From contig NSIM01000015.1 of assembly GCA_002737705.1 (NCBI GenBank), positions 1 to 38,674 on the forward strand: a stretch of DNA of 38,674 bases, written 5' to 3'. The notes beneath the pieces are model-generated. The model worked only from the letters and a program-made list of their open reading frames with translations. It ran no database searches and was not told the DNA's origin. The stretch's first letter is position 1. Every line of letters begins with the position of its first letter. This DNA comes from Flavobacteriales bacterium (lineage in GTDB: Bacteria > Bacteroidota > Bacteroidia > NS11-12g > UBA955). This document shows positions 17,628 to 26,973 of the stretch, piece by piece. The translations under genes were made by a program, and so were the position numbers.

Positions 17628-18284
17628 ATGAAATTTTTCATCGACACCGCCAATTTGGCACAAATCAAAGAAGCGAATGACCTCGGCATTTTGGATGGGG
17701 TAACCACAAACCCCAGCTTAATGGCAAAAGAGGGTATCTTTTCTACTGAGGCCGTCAATTCACATTACAAAGCCATTTGTGAATTGGTCAATGGGGATGT
17801 GAGCGCAGAGGTCATTAGCACCGATTTTGAAGGCATGGTTGCAGAAGGTGAAAAACTGGCTTCATTACATCCCAATATTGTGGTTAAAATACCGATGATA
17901 AAAGAGGGCGTAAAAGCCATTAAATATTTTCACAGCAAAGGTATTAGAACCAATTGTACCCTTATTTTTAGTGCAGGCCAAGCTATTTTGGCGGCCAAAG
18001 CTGGTGCTACCTATCTATCTCCATTCATTGGACGGATAGACGATATGAATTGGGACGGTGTGGATTTAATCGGACAAATTGCAGAAATATATGCCATACA
18101 AGGCTACGAAACCGAAATTCTTGCAGCAAGTATTCGAAGCCCATTGCATATTGTAAAATGCGCAGAAGCGGGTGCCCATGTTGTCACATGCCCCCTCAGT
18201 GCAATTCTTGGACTACTCAAACACCCCTTGACTGACCTTGGATTGGCACAATTCTTAGCCGATCACGCCAAAGGAAAAGCATAA
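17628..18284 (+). CDS. tal: Small transaldolase (FSA/TalC family)
   Basis: 218 residues, the short decameric FSA-like class. [10 protein letters not shown] and [13 protein letters not shown] (24-36) are family signatures, and Lys87 in VVKIPM is the Schiff-base lysine. In fructose-6-phosphate aldolase a Tyr sits in the motif (V/L)xPYxNRID; here it is SPFIGRID with Phe133, the state associated with transaldolase activity. So it most likely transfers a dihydroxyacetone unit in the non-oxidative pentose-phosphate pathway. Annotation as fructose-6-phosphate aldolase is the common alternative. Confidence 0.93.
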   Translation: MKFFIDTANLAQIKEANDLGILDGVTTNPSLMAKEGIFSTEAVNSHYKAICELVNGDVSAEVISTDFEGMVAEGEKLASLHPNIVVKIPMIKEGVKAIKYFHSKGIRTNCTLIFSAGQAILAAKAGATYLSPFIGRIDDMNWDGVDLIGQIAEIYAIQGYETEILAASIRSPLHIVKCAEAGAHVVTCPLSAILGLLKHPLTDLGLAQFLADHAKGKA

Positions 18285-18402
18285 TCTGTATTGTGTTGAT
18301 TGGATTGTTCGCAATGACCCAATTCACTGAAGTGCCAGGTATGTTTTTTAAGCCGAGCCTGCATCCCATTGTTTACCCCCCAAAAAACCGCCTGCCCAAA
18401 GA

Positions 18403-18473
18403 GAGATCTTCTCCTCCAAGTGAGATCTTCTCCTCCAAGAGAGACCTTCTACAACAAGAGAGACCTTCGCTCC
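18403..18473. repeat. Four tandem 19-bp units at the 3' end of the GNAT gene
   Basis: Units start at 18403, 18422, 18441 and 18460 (GAGAYCTTCTCCTCCAAG-like). The first two are identical over 18 bp (GAGATCTTCTCCTCCAAG); the third and fourth diverge (GAGACCTTCTACAACAAGA, GAGACCTTCGCTCC). Units 3 and 4 encode the last residues (ERRSLLL) and stop of the reverse-strand gene; units 1 and 2 lie beyond it. Confidence 0.85.
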
Positions 18474-18946
18474 ATAATCACAATATCACGCCATGTTCCG
18501 TCGGGCATTTTCCCAATTTTATCCCGAAATCCGACCCTTCGAAATCCCTGTTTCTCATGCAGGCGAATGCTTGGAATGTTGTCGGGAAATATTCCTGATT
18601 GAAGTGTCCAAATGCCTTCTGATTCGGATACAAAGATGGCTTTGCACATCAGGGTATTGCCGATGCCTTTTCCTTGGAAATCGTTGTGAATGTATACACT
18701 AAGTTCTGCTACACCTTCAAAAACACACCGCTCAGAAACCGAACTCAAAGCAACCCAACCCACAACCTGATCTGCAAATTTAGCCACAAAACGCGTATGG
18801 GCTAGATGCCCACGATCCCAAGATTCCCAATGGGTTTCTACAGAATCGAAGGTTGCATTGCCTCCCAATATCCCCTGTTTAAAAATTGATACCACTTGGG
18901 GATAATGATCTTCCGTAAGGGTTTCAATGATAATTGAGATTGGCAT
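18449..18946 (-). CDS. GNAT-family N-acetyltransferase (phosphinothricin-acetyltransferase-like)
   Basis: 165 residues. The acetyl-CoA loop QGKGIG is at 91-96, with the preceding beta strand ELSVYIHNDF. The overall pattern (TFDSVETHWESW, RFVAKFADQVVGWVALSS, SIRLHEKQGFRRVG) matches the PAT/YwnH subgroup, whose members acetylate small amine substrates such as methionine sulfone or phosphinothricin. The real substrate is unknown. The last seven codons and the stop lie inside a 19-bp tandem repeat array, so the C-terminus may have been altered by repeat expansion. Confidence 0.88.
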   Translation of the reverse strand: MPISIIIETLTEDHYPQVVSIFKQGILGGNATFDSVETHWESWDRGHLAHTRFVAKFADQVVGWVALSSVSERCVFEGVAELSVYIHNDFQGKGIGNTLMCKAIFVSESEGIWTLQSGIFPDNIPSIRLHEKQGFRRVGFRDKIGKMPDGTWRDIVIMERRSLLL

Positions 18947-18995
18947 TTGTCTTAAATTTTAGTTACATCTCAACCAAAATACACAGATTGAAAAA

Positions 18996-19814
18996 TCAAT
19001 ACTGTTCTTTTTTATTGGGAAAATTACTTGCTTTCACATCAGCAATATAGTTCTGAACAGCACCCTGAATGGTTTCAAACAAATCGGCATATCGGCGTAA
19101 AAACCGTGGGCTAAATTCATTGGTAATACCCAACATATCATGCACAACCAGAACCTGCCCATCGACACCCGCACCTGCACCAATGCCAATGACTGGAATG
19201 TGCAAATTTTCGGCTACTCTTTGTGCCAATTTTGCAGGGATTTTTTCTAATACAATGGCAAAACAACCCGCTTCTTCCAATAACTTGCTGTCTGCTATCA
19301 ATTTCTCAGCCTCCTGGTTTTTCGTAGCCCGAACCGCATAGGTCCCAAATTTATAAATGCTTTGGGGGGTAAGCCCCAAATGCCCCATCACGGGAACACC
19401 CGCCGTTAAAATGCGTTTTATACTTTCCAAAACTTCTTCCCCACCCTCTAGTTTTATGGCATGTGCACCACTTTCCTTCATGATACGAATGGCAGAGACC
19501 AGGGCCTCTTTGCTATTCCCTTGGTAACTACCGAATGGCAAATCAACAACAACCAAAGCCCTGGCCACACCCCTCACCACGCTGCTGGCGTGGTAAATCA
19601 TTTGATCCAAGGTGATGGGCAAGGTAGTTTCATGTCCCGCCATCACATTAGAAGCGCTATCCCCTACCAAAATGACATCAATGCCTGCCTTGTCTACAAC
19701 CCTGGCCATCGAATAATCGTAAGCAGTAAGCATGGAAATTTTTTCCGCACGTTTTTTCATCTCGAACAAAACGTGGGTGGTAATTTTTTTTTCTTGCTTC
19801 TTGTGTAGACTCAT
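18996..19814 (-). CDS. panB: 3-methyl-2-oxobutanoate hydroxymethyltransferase
   Basis: 272 residues, normal length. PanB adds a hydroxymethyl group from methylenetetrahydrofolate to 2-oxoisovalerate, the first step of pantothenate (coenzyme A) synthesis. [36 protein letters not shown] (metal-binding Asp) and [10 protein letters not shown] are family signatures; AIKLEGG carries the conserved Lys/Glu and [15 protein letters not shown] the later motif. It is divergent from the lipoprotein gene at 19933. A TATATTTT near-consensus box lies just upstream of the ATG. Confidence 0.97.
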   Translation of the reverse strand: MSLHKKQEKKITTHVLFEMKKRAEKISMLTAYDYSMARVVDKAGIDVILVGDSASNVMAGHETTLPITLDQMIYHASSVVRGVARALVVVDLPFGSYQGNSKEALVSAIRIMKESGAHAIKLEGGEEVLESIKRILTAGVPVMGHLGLTPQSIYKFGTYAVRATKNQEAEKLIADSKLLEEAGCFAIVLEKIPAKLAQRVAENLHIPVIGIGAGAGVDGQVLVVHDMLGITNEFSPRFLRRYADLFETIQGAVQNYIADVKASNFPNKKEQY

Positions 19815-19932
19815 GTTAAAATATAGTTGCGGCGAATGTGTTGCAATGAAATTTGCCCGATAATAAAACGAAATCAGCGTAAAATGTCGAACTTTGCAAG
19901 GTATCCATGGACAAAAATAAGATTATTTATAA

Positions 19933-20931
19933 ATGAAACACCAATTGTTCAATCTTTGGTCAAAAGGCCTGTTCTTTATTGTTGGTTTAATGCTGTTAAT
20001 TTCAGCGTGTGAAAACGAAATATTGATTAATGCCAAATACAAAGAAACAATTGTTGTCTTCGCATTGCTAGACCCCAATGATACGATTCAATATGTCAAA
20101 GTAAACAAAGCCTACCTCAATAAAAGCAAAGGGGCATTAGAAACCGCCAAAATTTCTGATAGTTTATACCTTGATTCTACCCATGTCGAATTAAAGCGTA
20201 TTTCTACAGGTGAACAAATTGTTTTTCTGGCAGAAAACTCGATACAAAAAGACAGTGGAATTTTTGCCAACAACAAAAATATTCTGTGGGTCACCCGGGA
20301 AAAGATTTATCCCAATGAAGAATATGAAATCACGGTTAGCAATCCAATCAGCAAAACAAAAGCTGTTTCATACACCCGCACTGTCGGAACAGCAAAAATT
20401 AGGGCGCCATTCCAAGACCAAACAAATATTTTCAGCGTCGGCCCAGAATACATTACCATTTCGTTCAACGCGGCAAGCAACAGTTATGCGTATGATATTC
20501 AGTTTCATGTTTTTTACGAAGAAATAAACGCATTGGATTCGAACAAAAAAACCGAAAAGATGGCTACCTGGAAAATGGTCAACAATCTTTTGGTTGGCAA
20601 CAACGCTTCTCCCTTAAGGCAAATTCCACGACTCAGCTTTTTGCAATTTTTGCAAAATAGCATTGCTGCCTCACCGGGCTTGACACACAGAATAAAATGG
20701 GTCGGGGTAACCTTTTATGGAGGCAATCAAACCCTCTCAGATTATATTTCTGTCAATGAACCAAGCATCGGAATCGTGCAGAAACAAGCCGAATACACAA
20801 ATATTAATGGGGGTTATGGATTGTTTGCATCACGGTGTACACAGAAGGTTTGGAATGTCGCTATAGATGCGGCCTCTATCGCTTATTTACAGAAACATGT
20901 ATTAACCAAGTCGCTTAATTTTATCCGTTAA
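19933..20931 (+). CDS. Lipoprotein of unknown function, possibly DUF4249-like
   Basis: 332 residues. The signal peptide ends in a lipobox, LLISAC, with Cys26 as the lipidated residue. The rest is beta-rich. The layout (an early VFALLDPNDTIQYVKVNKAYL strand, a middle EKIYPNEEYEITVSNP stretch, a late INGGYGLFASR) resembles DUF4249-type Bacteroidota lipoproteins; I am only moderately sure. It probably sits at the outer membrane. The start codon follows a GAACTTTG promoter-like motif by ~35 nt. No operon partner is visible. Confidence 0.6.
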   Translation: MKHQLFNLWSKGLFFIVGLMLLISACENEILINAKYKETIVVFALLDPNDTIQYVKVNKAYLNKSKGALETAKISDSLYLDSTHVELKRISTGEQIVFLAENSIQKDSGIFANNKNILWVTREKIYPNEEYEITVSNPISKTKAVSYTRTVGTAKIRAPFQDQTNIFSVGPEYITISFNAASNSYAYDIQFHVFYEEINALDSNKKTEKMATWKMVNNLLVGNNASPLRQIPRLSFLQFLQNSIAASPGLTHRIKWVGVTFYGGNQTLSDYISVNEPSIGIVQKQAEYTNINGGYGLFASRCTQKVWNVAIDAASIAYLQKHVLTKSLNFIR

Positions 20932-21074
20932 TCTGAAAAAAAGGCAGTTTCTACCCAACAAAAAAGGTCTTTTCTGCCAAATTTGTTATTGATTCTGCCA
21001 ATTAGACAGTCAGCCATTGCAGATTGGTGAGTGGTATAGCGATTGCTGAATTGTGACAAAACAAATGAACTATT

Positions 21075-22991
21075 ATGAGTAAAATTATTGGAATTGATTT
21101 AGGCACAACAAACAGCTGCGTAGCCGTTTTAGAAGGTAACGAACCCGTTGTAATCGCAAACAGCGAAGGACGGAGAACAACACCCTCTATCGTAGCATTT
21201 ATGGACAATGGAAATGGAGAACGCAAAGTAGGAGATTCGGCAAAACGCCAGTCAATTACCAACCCCCAACATACCATTCAGTCTATCAAACGATTCATGG
21301 GTGAAAAATACTCAAGCATGAAAACTGAAATCGGTCGTATGACCTATGAAGTTGTGAAGGGTGAAAATGATACGGCCCGGGTAAAAATTGGTGACCGAAA
21401 CTATACTCCGCAAGAAATTAGCGCCATGGTACTTCAGAAAATGAAGAAAACCGCAGAGGAATATTTGGGTCAAGAAGTGACACGTGCAGTTATTACTGTA
21501 CCTGCATATTTTAACGATGCACAACGCCAAGCGACCAAAGAGGCTGGAGAAATTGCGGGATTGAAGGTTGAACGAATCATCAATGAACCCACTGCAGCCG
21601 CATTGGCCTACGGATTAGACAAAACCGATCGCGACATTAAAATAGCAGTTTATGATTTGGGTGGAGGAACATTTGATGTCTCTGTACTAGAACTGGGTGA
21701 TGGTATTTTTGAGGTAAAAAGCACCAATGGTGATACCCATTTGGGTGGGGACGATTTCGACCAAGTAATCATTGATTATTTGGCAGAAGAATTCAAATCC
21801 CAAGAAAATATGGATTTGCGAAAAGATCCCATGGCCTTACAGCGTCTGAAGGAAGCAGCCGAAAAAGCCAAAATCGAACTTTCAAGCAGCACCGAAACCG
21901 ACATCAATTTACCGTATATAACTGCGATGGATGGTGTTCCAAAACACTTGGTCCTAAAAATGAGTCGCAGTAAGTTTGAGCAATTGGCATCGAGTTTAAT
22001 TCAACGCACATTACAGCCCTGCAAACAGGCACTCAAAGATGCCCACATGAAACCCAGCGATATTGATGAGATTATTCTTGTTGGAGGTTCTACCCGCATT
22101 CCAGCCATTCAGAAATTGGTTGAAGATTTCTTCGGGAAAGCGCCAAGCAAAGGAGTGAATGCCGACGAAGCTGTAGCAGTAGGTGCAGCAATTCAAGGAG
22201 GTGTTCTAACAGGAGAAGTAAAAGACGTCGTATTATTGGATGTAACACCTTTGAGTATGGGCATTGAAACAATGGGTGGAATCATGACCCGGATGATCGA
22301 ATCAAACACAACGATACCCACCAAAAAGACCGAAACATTCTCAACTGCAGCAGACAATCAACCCTCTGTTGAAATCCATGTTTTGCAGGGAGAACGGCCT
22401 ATGGCAAGTGACAACAAGACCATTGGGAAATTTGTTTTGGATAGCATCCCTCCTGCACCCAGAGGAACCCCTCAAATTGAGGTAAGTTTCGACATCGATG
22501 CAAACGGAATTTTGAACGTCCATGCTAAAGATACCGCCACAGGCAAAGAGCAAAAAATTCGTATTGAGGCCAGCAGTGGGTTAAGTAAGGAAGACATCGA
22601 GAAGATGAAAAAAGATGCTGAAATGAATGCAGACGCAGACAAGAATCGTAAAAAAGAAGTAGATGCCATAAATACTGCTGACGCCCTGGTATTCAATACC
22701 GAAAAACAAATGAAAGAATATGGCGATAAAATTCCAGCCGATAAAAAAGAAGCCATTGAAATCGCTTTGGGTAACCTGAAAAAAGTATTGGTTGAAAAAG
22801 ATCTCGCTGGCATCGAAACTGCAACGGCTTCCTTAAACGAAGCATGGCAAGCGGCTAGCCAAGACATGTACAATGCCACAAATGGTAAGTCTGATGCGGG
22901 TTCAGAGGGCGAAGCACCAAATGCAGAGACCCCTCCATCAGGAACTGCTGGAGACCAAGTTCAGGATGTAGATTTCGAAGAGGTGAAATAA
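21075..22991 (+). CDS. dnaK: Molecular chaperone DnaK (Hsp70)
   Basis: 638 residues, full length. ATPase signatures are [14 protein letters not shown] (4-17), [19 protein letters not shown] and [18 protein letters not shown]. The substrate-binding domain has [16 protein letters not shown], and the C-terminus ends in the conserved acidic tail DVDFEEVK. DnaK binds and refolds unfolded proteins with DnaJ and GrpE, which are not encoded here. I see no CIRCE element upstream, so HrcA control is not supported. Two copies of TTCTGCCAA 21 bp apart (20972-20980, 20993-21001) lie in the upstream region. A 23-bp hairpin follows the gene. Confidence 0.98.
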   Translation: MSKIIGIDLGTTNSCVAVLEGNEPVVIANSEGRRTTPSIVAFMDNGNGERKVGDSAKRQSITNPQHTIQSIKRFMGEKYSSMKTEIGRMTYEVVKGENDTARVKIGDRNYTPQEISAMVLQKMKKTAEEYLGQEVTRAVITVPAYFNDAQRQATKEAGEIAGLKVERIINEPTAAALAYGLDKTDRDIKIAVYDLGGGTFDVSVLELGDGIFEVKSTNGDTHLGGDDFDQVIIDYLAEEFKSQENMDLRKDPMALQRLKEAAEKAKIELSSSTETDINLPYITAMDGVPKHLVLKMSRSKFEQLASSLIQRTLQPCKQALKDAHMKPSDIDEIILVGGSTRIPAIQKLVEDFFGKAPSKGVNADEAVAVGAAIQGGVLTGEVKDVVLLDVTPLSMGIETMGGIMTRMIESNTTIPTKKTETFSTAADNQPSVEIHVLQGERPMASDNKTIGKFVLDSIPPAPRGTPQIEVSFDIDANGILNVHAKDTATGKEQKIRIEASSGLSKEDIEKMKKDAEMNADADKNRKKEVDAINTADALVFNTEKQMKEYGDKIPADKKEAIEIALGNLKKVLVEKDLAGIETATASLNEAWQAASQDMYNATNGKSDAGSEGEAPNAETPPSGTAGDQVQDVDFEEVK

Positions 22992-23003
22992 CACTTCTCC
23001 CTA

Positions 23004-23056
23004 TCAAACTTAATACAAAGGGTGCTTTAATAGAGCACCCTTTGTATTAAGTTTGA
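23004..23056 (+). terminator. 23-bp perfect hairpin after dnaK
   Basis: Arms 23004-23026 and 23034-23056 pair perfectly over 23 bp with a 7-nt loop. The top contains AGCACCC/GGGTGCT. There is no T tract immediately after the stem, so it is either an unusual terminator or an mRNA-stabilising structure. Confidence 0.75.
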
Positions 23057-23102
23057 AGTGCTTTTTAAAACCCCAATCTATTTTTCCCCTAAGCAATAAA
23101 AA

Positions 23103-23747
23103 ATGATAAAAAACAGGGCATCGGAATTACGCTCCACTGTGTTTTTAATGGGCTTATGCTTTTGTATCATTTCTTGTTCAAACAATACCAGTGAAAATAA
23201 GGCTCCAGAAATTGATTTGGCCAATTTAGGACTGCCAGGAACAGAAACACCTGACGGTATCGCTCCGATACACTATACAGACACCGTGGGCAAAGATTTA
23301 TACGGAAAAGACAGTGTGAAAATGAGTGTTTTATTTCAATTGGCCGCGAATGACTTAGGCAAATCGTATCTCAACAAAAATGCAGAAACGTATTCTAAAT
23401 ACACCCTTCCAGCCATTGTAAAAGCCAATGGAGGACTTCCAAGTTACATCCAAAAATTGCAGTTGAAATTTTCTTCTGAACAAGAGAGCATCGTCAAAAT
23501 TCTAAGTGGTCCCATACACCGCATACAGCCTTTATTGGATGAAAAGGGCTTCGGAAACGGATGGTATTGCTTGATGCCCGTAAAAATATTTCGCAAAGAA
23601 AGTACAGAAATCAAGCAGGAAATGGGTTGGATGGGAGGTCAAACCCTAGATGAGGGGAAAACCATTTACTTTATTGACATCAGCAATATGCCGAAAGAGA
23701 AAATCATGCAAATTATGCCCGATTTACGTTGTGTTTTGGTAAAATAA
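23103..23747 (+). CDS. Lipoprotein of unknown function
   Basis: 214 residues. The lipobox is CIISC, with Cys25 as the lipidated residue. A short linker (NNTSENKAPEIDLANLGLPG) follows, then an alpha/beta domain of ~170 residues with a helical start (VLFQLAANDLGKSYLNKNAETYSKYTLPAIVKANGG) and a strand-rich end (GWYCLMPVKIFRK, TIYFIDISNMPKEKIMQIMPDL). I do not recognise the family; an NTF2-like cone fold is conceivable. It lies 46 nt after the dnaK hairpin and is probably transcribed separately. Confidence 0.65.
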   Translation: MIKNRASELRSTVFLMGLCFCIISCSNNTSENKAPEIDLANLGLPGTETPDGIAPIHYTDTVGKDLYGKDSVKMSVLFQLAANDLGKSYLNKNAETYSKYTLPAIVKANGGLPSYIQKLQLKFSSEQESIVKILSGPIHRIQPLLDEKGFGNGWYCLMPVKIFRKESTEIKQEMGWMGGQTLDEGKTIYFIDISNMPKEKIMQIMPDLRCVLVK

Positions 23748-23769
23748 GAACCCGTAATTATTGGGGTGA

Positions 23770-24564
23770 TTATTTGGTCGTTAAACGAACTTTGCGTCGG
23801 GTTGTTTTTTCAAATTTCCCTTCGTCAACCGCAGCAATACCTGTAACAGATTGGTCAACCAAAATTCGTCCACAATTCTCACAGTCTATGATGCGATAAT
23901 GTGCACGAATATCGCTGTGGCGTTGGGGAGGGATTTTGCTAAAGCAACCGCCACAAGAACCACGCATAATTGAAGCAACCGCAATGCCATTGCGCACATT
24001 CCCACGAATTCTATGGTATGCACGGTGCAAGCGCGGTTCTAATTTTGTTTCAGAACTAGACCGATCAAGCAGTATTTTTTCAATTTCTTCAGCGTTTTCT
24101 TTTTCAATTTCAACCAATTCTGATTTTTTGAATGCCAAATCATCTTGACGGGTTGATACTGCATTTTGGGTATTAACCAATACCTCTTGCTTCAATTCTA
24201 TTTGGCGTTCGAATTCACGAATCCGCTTTTCGGCTGACAAAATTTCTAAGCCAGCAATTTCCTTTTCCTTGATAATGGCATTGTACTCGCGGCTATTTTT
24301 GATGTTATTGAGCTGCTCGTCGTATTTTTCAATGAGGCGTTGGAAATCCTTGATGCTGTTTTTCTTTCCGCTGATTTCATGATTTAATTCATCTATTTCG
24401 GCAGAAATATGGGATACCCGGGTTTCAAAACCTGCAATATCATCCTCCAAATCAGACACTTCCATGGGTAATTCGCCCAATACAGCACGAAGATTGTCGA
24501 GCCGTGAATCGATCTGCTGTAATTTCCACAAATCTTTTAGTTTTTTATCGATGGTTACGTCCAT
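23770..24564 (-). CDS. Coiled-coil C4 zinc-ribbon protein (DUF164/CT398-like)
   Basis: 264 residues. Residues ~1-175 form a long, nearly continuous coiled coil. The C-terminus is a zinc ribbon with Cys204-x2-Cys207 and Cys228-x2-Cys231 (CGGCF ... CENCGR). Proteins of this layout are widespread in bacteria; CT398 of Chlamydia is a structural relative reported to bind sigma-54 and secretion components, but a general role is not established. It starts 1 bp after the stop of the Nif3-like gene; that pairing is common in Bacteroidota. It may bind nucleic acid or a protein partner. Confidence 0.9.
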   Translation of the reverse strand: MDVTIDKKLKDLWKLQQIDSRLDNLRAVLGELPMEVSDLEDDIAGFETRVSHISAEIDELNHEISGKKNSIKDFQRLIEKYDEQLNNIKNSREYNAIIKEKEIAGLEILSAEKRIREFERQIELKQEVLVNTQNAVSTRQDDLAFKKSELVEIEKENAEEIEKILLDRSSSETKLEPRLHRAYHRIRGNVRNGIAVASIMRGSCGGCFSKIPPQRHSDIRAHYRIIDCENCGRILVDQSVTGIAAVDEGKFEKTTRRKVRLTTK

Positions 24565-24565
24565 T

Positions 24566-25669
24566 TTATATTAAATAATCTATAGGGTTGGTGTTGGTCT
24601 CTGAGAAAATGGTTGCGAAATTAGGCAATTTTTCCGATAAAATTGTAGAAAACAATTCAATCGTGTATTTCTCACTTTCATAATGCCCAACATCACATAG
24701 CAACATCGATTGTTCTGCATCAAAAAATGCATGGTATTTGATATCGGAAGTGAGAAAAGCATCGGCTCCAGCACGCAATGCATCGGAAATTAAAAAGCTT
24801 CCCGCACCGCCACATATAGCGACTGTATTGATTTTTTTGGAAGCAATGGGAGTAAATTTGAGAACTTTTAGTTCCAAAGAATCCTTGATAAAGCGTAAAA
24901 AATCTTCGCTATCCAAGGGTTGGGACAATGTCCCAAAAATACCACTTCCAAATTCAGAATGCGTATTTTGTAAGCGAAGCCAATCATGGGCGATTTCTTC
25001 AAAAGGATGGGCTTGTTTTAACGCAGAAAAAACTTGCGACTTCAACCAAACTGGCACCAATACTTCAAGCCTTACTTCTTGAATCAATTCGCGCCTTCCC
25101 GCAATTCCCGTATATGGATGGGCTTCTTCATTGGGCCTAAAACTCCCATCGCCTAACCCAGAAAATGCACACTCATCATAATTGCCGATATGGCCAGCAC
25201 CTGCTAAAAAAAGGGCATTTTTAACCGCTTCGGATTGTTCTATGGGGACATACACAACCAACTTTTCGATTATTCCTGGCATAGGCCGCAATACCCCTGT
25301 GGGCAAAACACCCAATTTTTGGGCAATTTTTTGATTTACCCCCCCCCTTAACACATTGTCGAGATTGGTGTGGCAAGCATAAATGGCAATTTCATTGCGA
25401 ATTGCCTTCATCACTACCCTTTGGACATAATTACTCCCGGTAAATTGTTTCAATCCATCAAAAACAATAGGGTGATGCGCTATGATTAAGCTGCATCCTT
25501 TTGCAATGGCTTCGTCAATGACTGCTTCTGTGCTGTCAATACAGAGCAATGCTTTGCCAACCAATTTTTCAGGATCACCCACAATCAATCCACTATTGTC
25601 ATAAGACTCCTGTAAACACAAAGGAGCCACTTGCTCTAAAACAGAAACGATTTCACGAATACGCAACAT
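24566..25669 (-). CDS. Nif3-like dinuclear metal-centre protein (DUF34)
   Basis: 367 residues, the long form with a ~100-residue insertion between the two NIF3 halves. Metal ligands are visible: HHP at 65-67, HTNLDN (100-105), and DVGHYESEK near residue 328-336. Members form toroidal hexamers with two metal ions per subunit. The function is still debated (GTP cyclohydrolase I type 2 claims; roles in metal handling). It forms an operon with the zinc-ribbon gene. A GAAATTTG near-consensus promoter box (25677-25684) ends 7 nt before the ATG, back to back with the RlmI-like gene promoter. Confidence 0.93.
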   Translation of the reverse strand: MLRIREIVSVLEQVAPLCLQESYDNSGLIVGDPEKLVGKALLCIDSTEAVIDEAIAKGCSLIIAHHPIVFDGLKQFTGSNYVQRVVMKAIRNEIAIYACHTNLDNVLRGGVNQKIAQKLGVLPTGVLRPMPGIIEKLVVYVPIEQSEAVKNALFLAGAGHIGNYDECAFSGLGDGSFRPNEEAHPYTGIAGRRELIQEVRLEVLVPVWLKSQVFSALKQAHPFEEIAHDWLRLQNTHSEFGSGIFGTLSQPLDSEDFLRFIKDSLELKVLKFTPIASKKINTVAICGGAGSFLISDALRAGADAFLTSDIKYHAFFDAEQSMLLCDVGHYESEKYTIELFSTILSEKLPNFATIFSETNTNPIDYLI

Positions 25670-25696
25670 AATGATTCAAATTTCAGGGAATTCAAG

Positions 25697-25704
25697 CAAC
25701 TTTG
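25697..25704 (+). promoter_or_regulatory. -7-like box of the RlmI-like gene (decides the start)
   Basis: CAACTTTG matches TAnnTTTG at 7 of 8 positions. The first possible start (TTG 25702) lies inside it, so translation should begin at GTG 25714, 9 nt downstream. Confidence 0.35.
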
Positions 25705-25713
25705 CACACAGAA

Positions 25714-26883
25714 GTGAAAAAAGCCACCTTAAAATCTGGAAAAGAAGTTAGTATACTCAGAAAACACCCCTGGGTTTTTTCTGGGGCAATCAAAGACATG
25801 CCCGATACCACTGTGGGCGACTGGGTAAGGGTTTACGATAGCCAAAAAAATATACTGGGTGTTGGCCATGTTGGTGACGGAAGTATCGCCATACGCATGC
25901 TTGCATTTGAAGCCATTGAGCCATCGATTCAGTTTTGGAAAATGCGTTTGGAGAATTGTCTGAGGGCAAGAGAATTATTGGGTTTTGGACAAGTGAAAGA
26001 CAACAATGCATTCCGCTTGGCTCATGGGGAAGGCGATGGTTTGCCTGGTTTGATTATTGATATTTATAATGATTGTGCAGTACTACAAGCCCACAGTCAT
26101 GGCATGTTTAATTGTTTGGATGACATCGCCCAGGCATTGCAATTGATAGACAGATTAAGACTGTCAACCATATACAATAAAAGTACTGCTGCCATGCACG
26201 GACAATCCAATACAGATGGGTTTCTGCTGGGAGATTCACCCGAAACCATTGCCTTGGAAAATGGATTACAATTTAGGGTAAATTGGATTACAGGACAAAA
26301 AACGGGGTTTTTTTTAGACCAGCGCGACAACAGAGATTTACTTAGGAAATTTGCGAAAGGACGGAGTGTCTTGAATACTTTCTGCTATACAGGTGGATTT
26401 TCAGTGGCTGCATTGAAAGGAGGCGCAAGTGAAGTCTCCAGTGTTGATATAAGTGGAATTGCTGTCGCAATGGCCAATGAAAATGTGGGTCTCTTAAAAC
26501 TGAATGCAAACCAAAAGCATACATCGCGGGTTGCGGATGTGATGCAATACCTCTGTGAAGAAGAAAAACAATTTGATATCGTTGTGCTAGATCCCCCCGC
26601 TTTTGCCAAAAGCCTTGCAAAAAAACACAAGGCAGTGATGGGATATAAGCGTTTAAACTCCTTGGGTATTTTGCGGGTAAAACCGGGTGGGCTTTTATTT
26701 ACTTTTTCTTGCAGTCAGGTTGTAGATGATTCCTTGTTTGCCAATACAATTACCGCCGCAGGTATCGAAGCAGGTAGAAACTGCAGAATCTTATACCGAT
26801 TGGGACAGGGTGCCGACCATCCCGTAAATTTGTATCACCCAGAAGGTCATTACCTCAAAGGTTTGGTATTGCTGGTAGATTAA
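25714..26883 (+). CDS. Class I SAM-dependent 23S rRNA methyltransferase (RlmI-like)
   Basis: 389 residues from GTG 25714; the frame is open back to TTG 25702. Layout is PUA (about 1-75, KKATLKSGKEVSILRKHPWVFSGAI), a linking RNA-binding domain, and a Rossmann methyltransferase. Motifs are GFFLDQRDNRDLLR, NTFCYTGGFSVAAL (SAM motif I), DISGIAVAMANENV, VVLDPPAFAKS (motif IV, near residue 293) and LLFTFSCSQVV. The family methylates a 23S rRNA cytosine at C5 (RlmI in E. coli). The target base here is inferred. It lacks an ATG. It is divergent from the Nif3-like gene. Confidence 0.9.
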   Translation: MKKATLKSGKEVSILRKHPWVFSGAIKDMPDTTVGDWVRVYDSQKNILGVGHVGDGSIAIRMLAFEAIEPSIQFWKMRLENCLRARELLGFGQVKDNNAFRLAHGEGDGLPGLIIDIYNDCAVLQAHSHGMFNCLDDIAQALQLIDRLRLSTIYNKSTAAMHGQSNTDGFLLGDSPETIALENGLQFRVNWITGQKTGFFLDQRDNRDLLRKFAKGRSVLNTFCYTGGFSVAALKGGASEVSSVDISGIAVAMANENVGLLKLNANQKHTSRVADVMQYLCEEEKQFDIVVLDPPAFAKSLAKKHKAVMGYKRLNSLGILRVKPGGLLFTFSCSQVVDDSLFANTITAAGIEAGRNCRILYRLGQGADHPVNLYHPEGHYLKGLVLLVD

Positions 26884-26939
26884 TATTTTGCCAAATCAAC
26901 AAACAGGTTTGCCTCGGACAAGGTGTTGATTTTTGGTAT

Positions 26940-26968
26940 GGTTGTGCTGTTTTTGCAACCGCACAACC
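26940..26968. terminator. Hairpin between convergent genes
   Basis: GGTTGTGC (26940-26947) pairs with GCACAACC (26961-26968) across a 13-nt loop. It lies between the RlmI-like gene (+) and the LptF/G gene (-), which converge here. Confidence 0.45.
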
Positions 26969-26973
26969 CATTT

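Noticed and set aside
18403-18473. A CRISPR-like array at the GNAT 3' end
   Set aside because: The four units are contiguous 19-bp tandem copies with no spacers, and two of them are degenerate.
20932-21074. CIRCE operator upstream of dnaK
   Set aside because: No TTAGCACTC-N9-GAGTGCTAA pattern is present; only two short TTCTGCCAA copies are seen.
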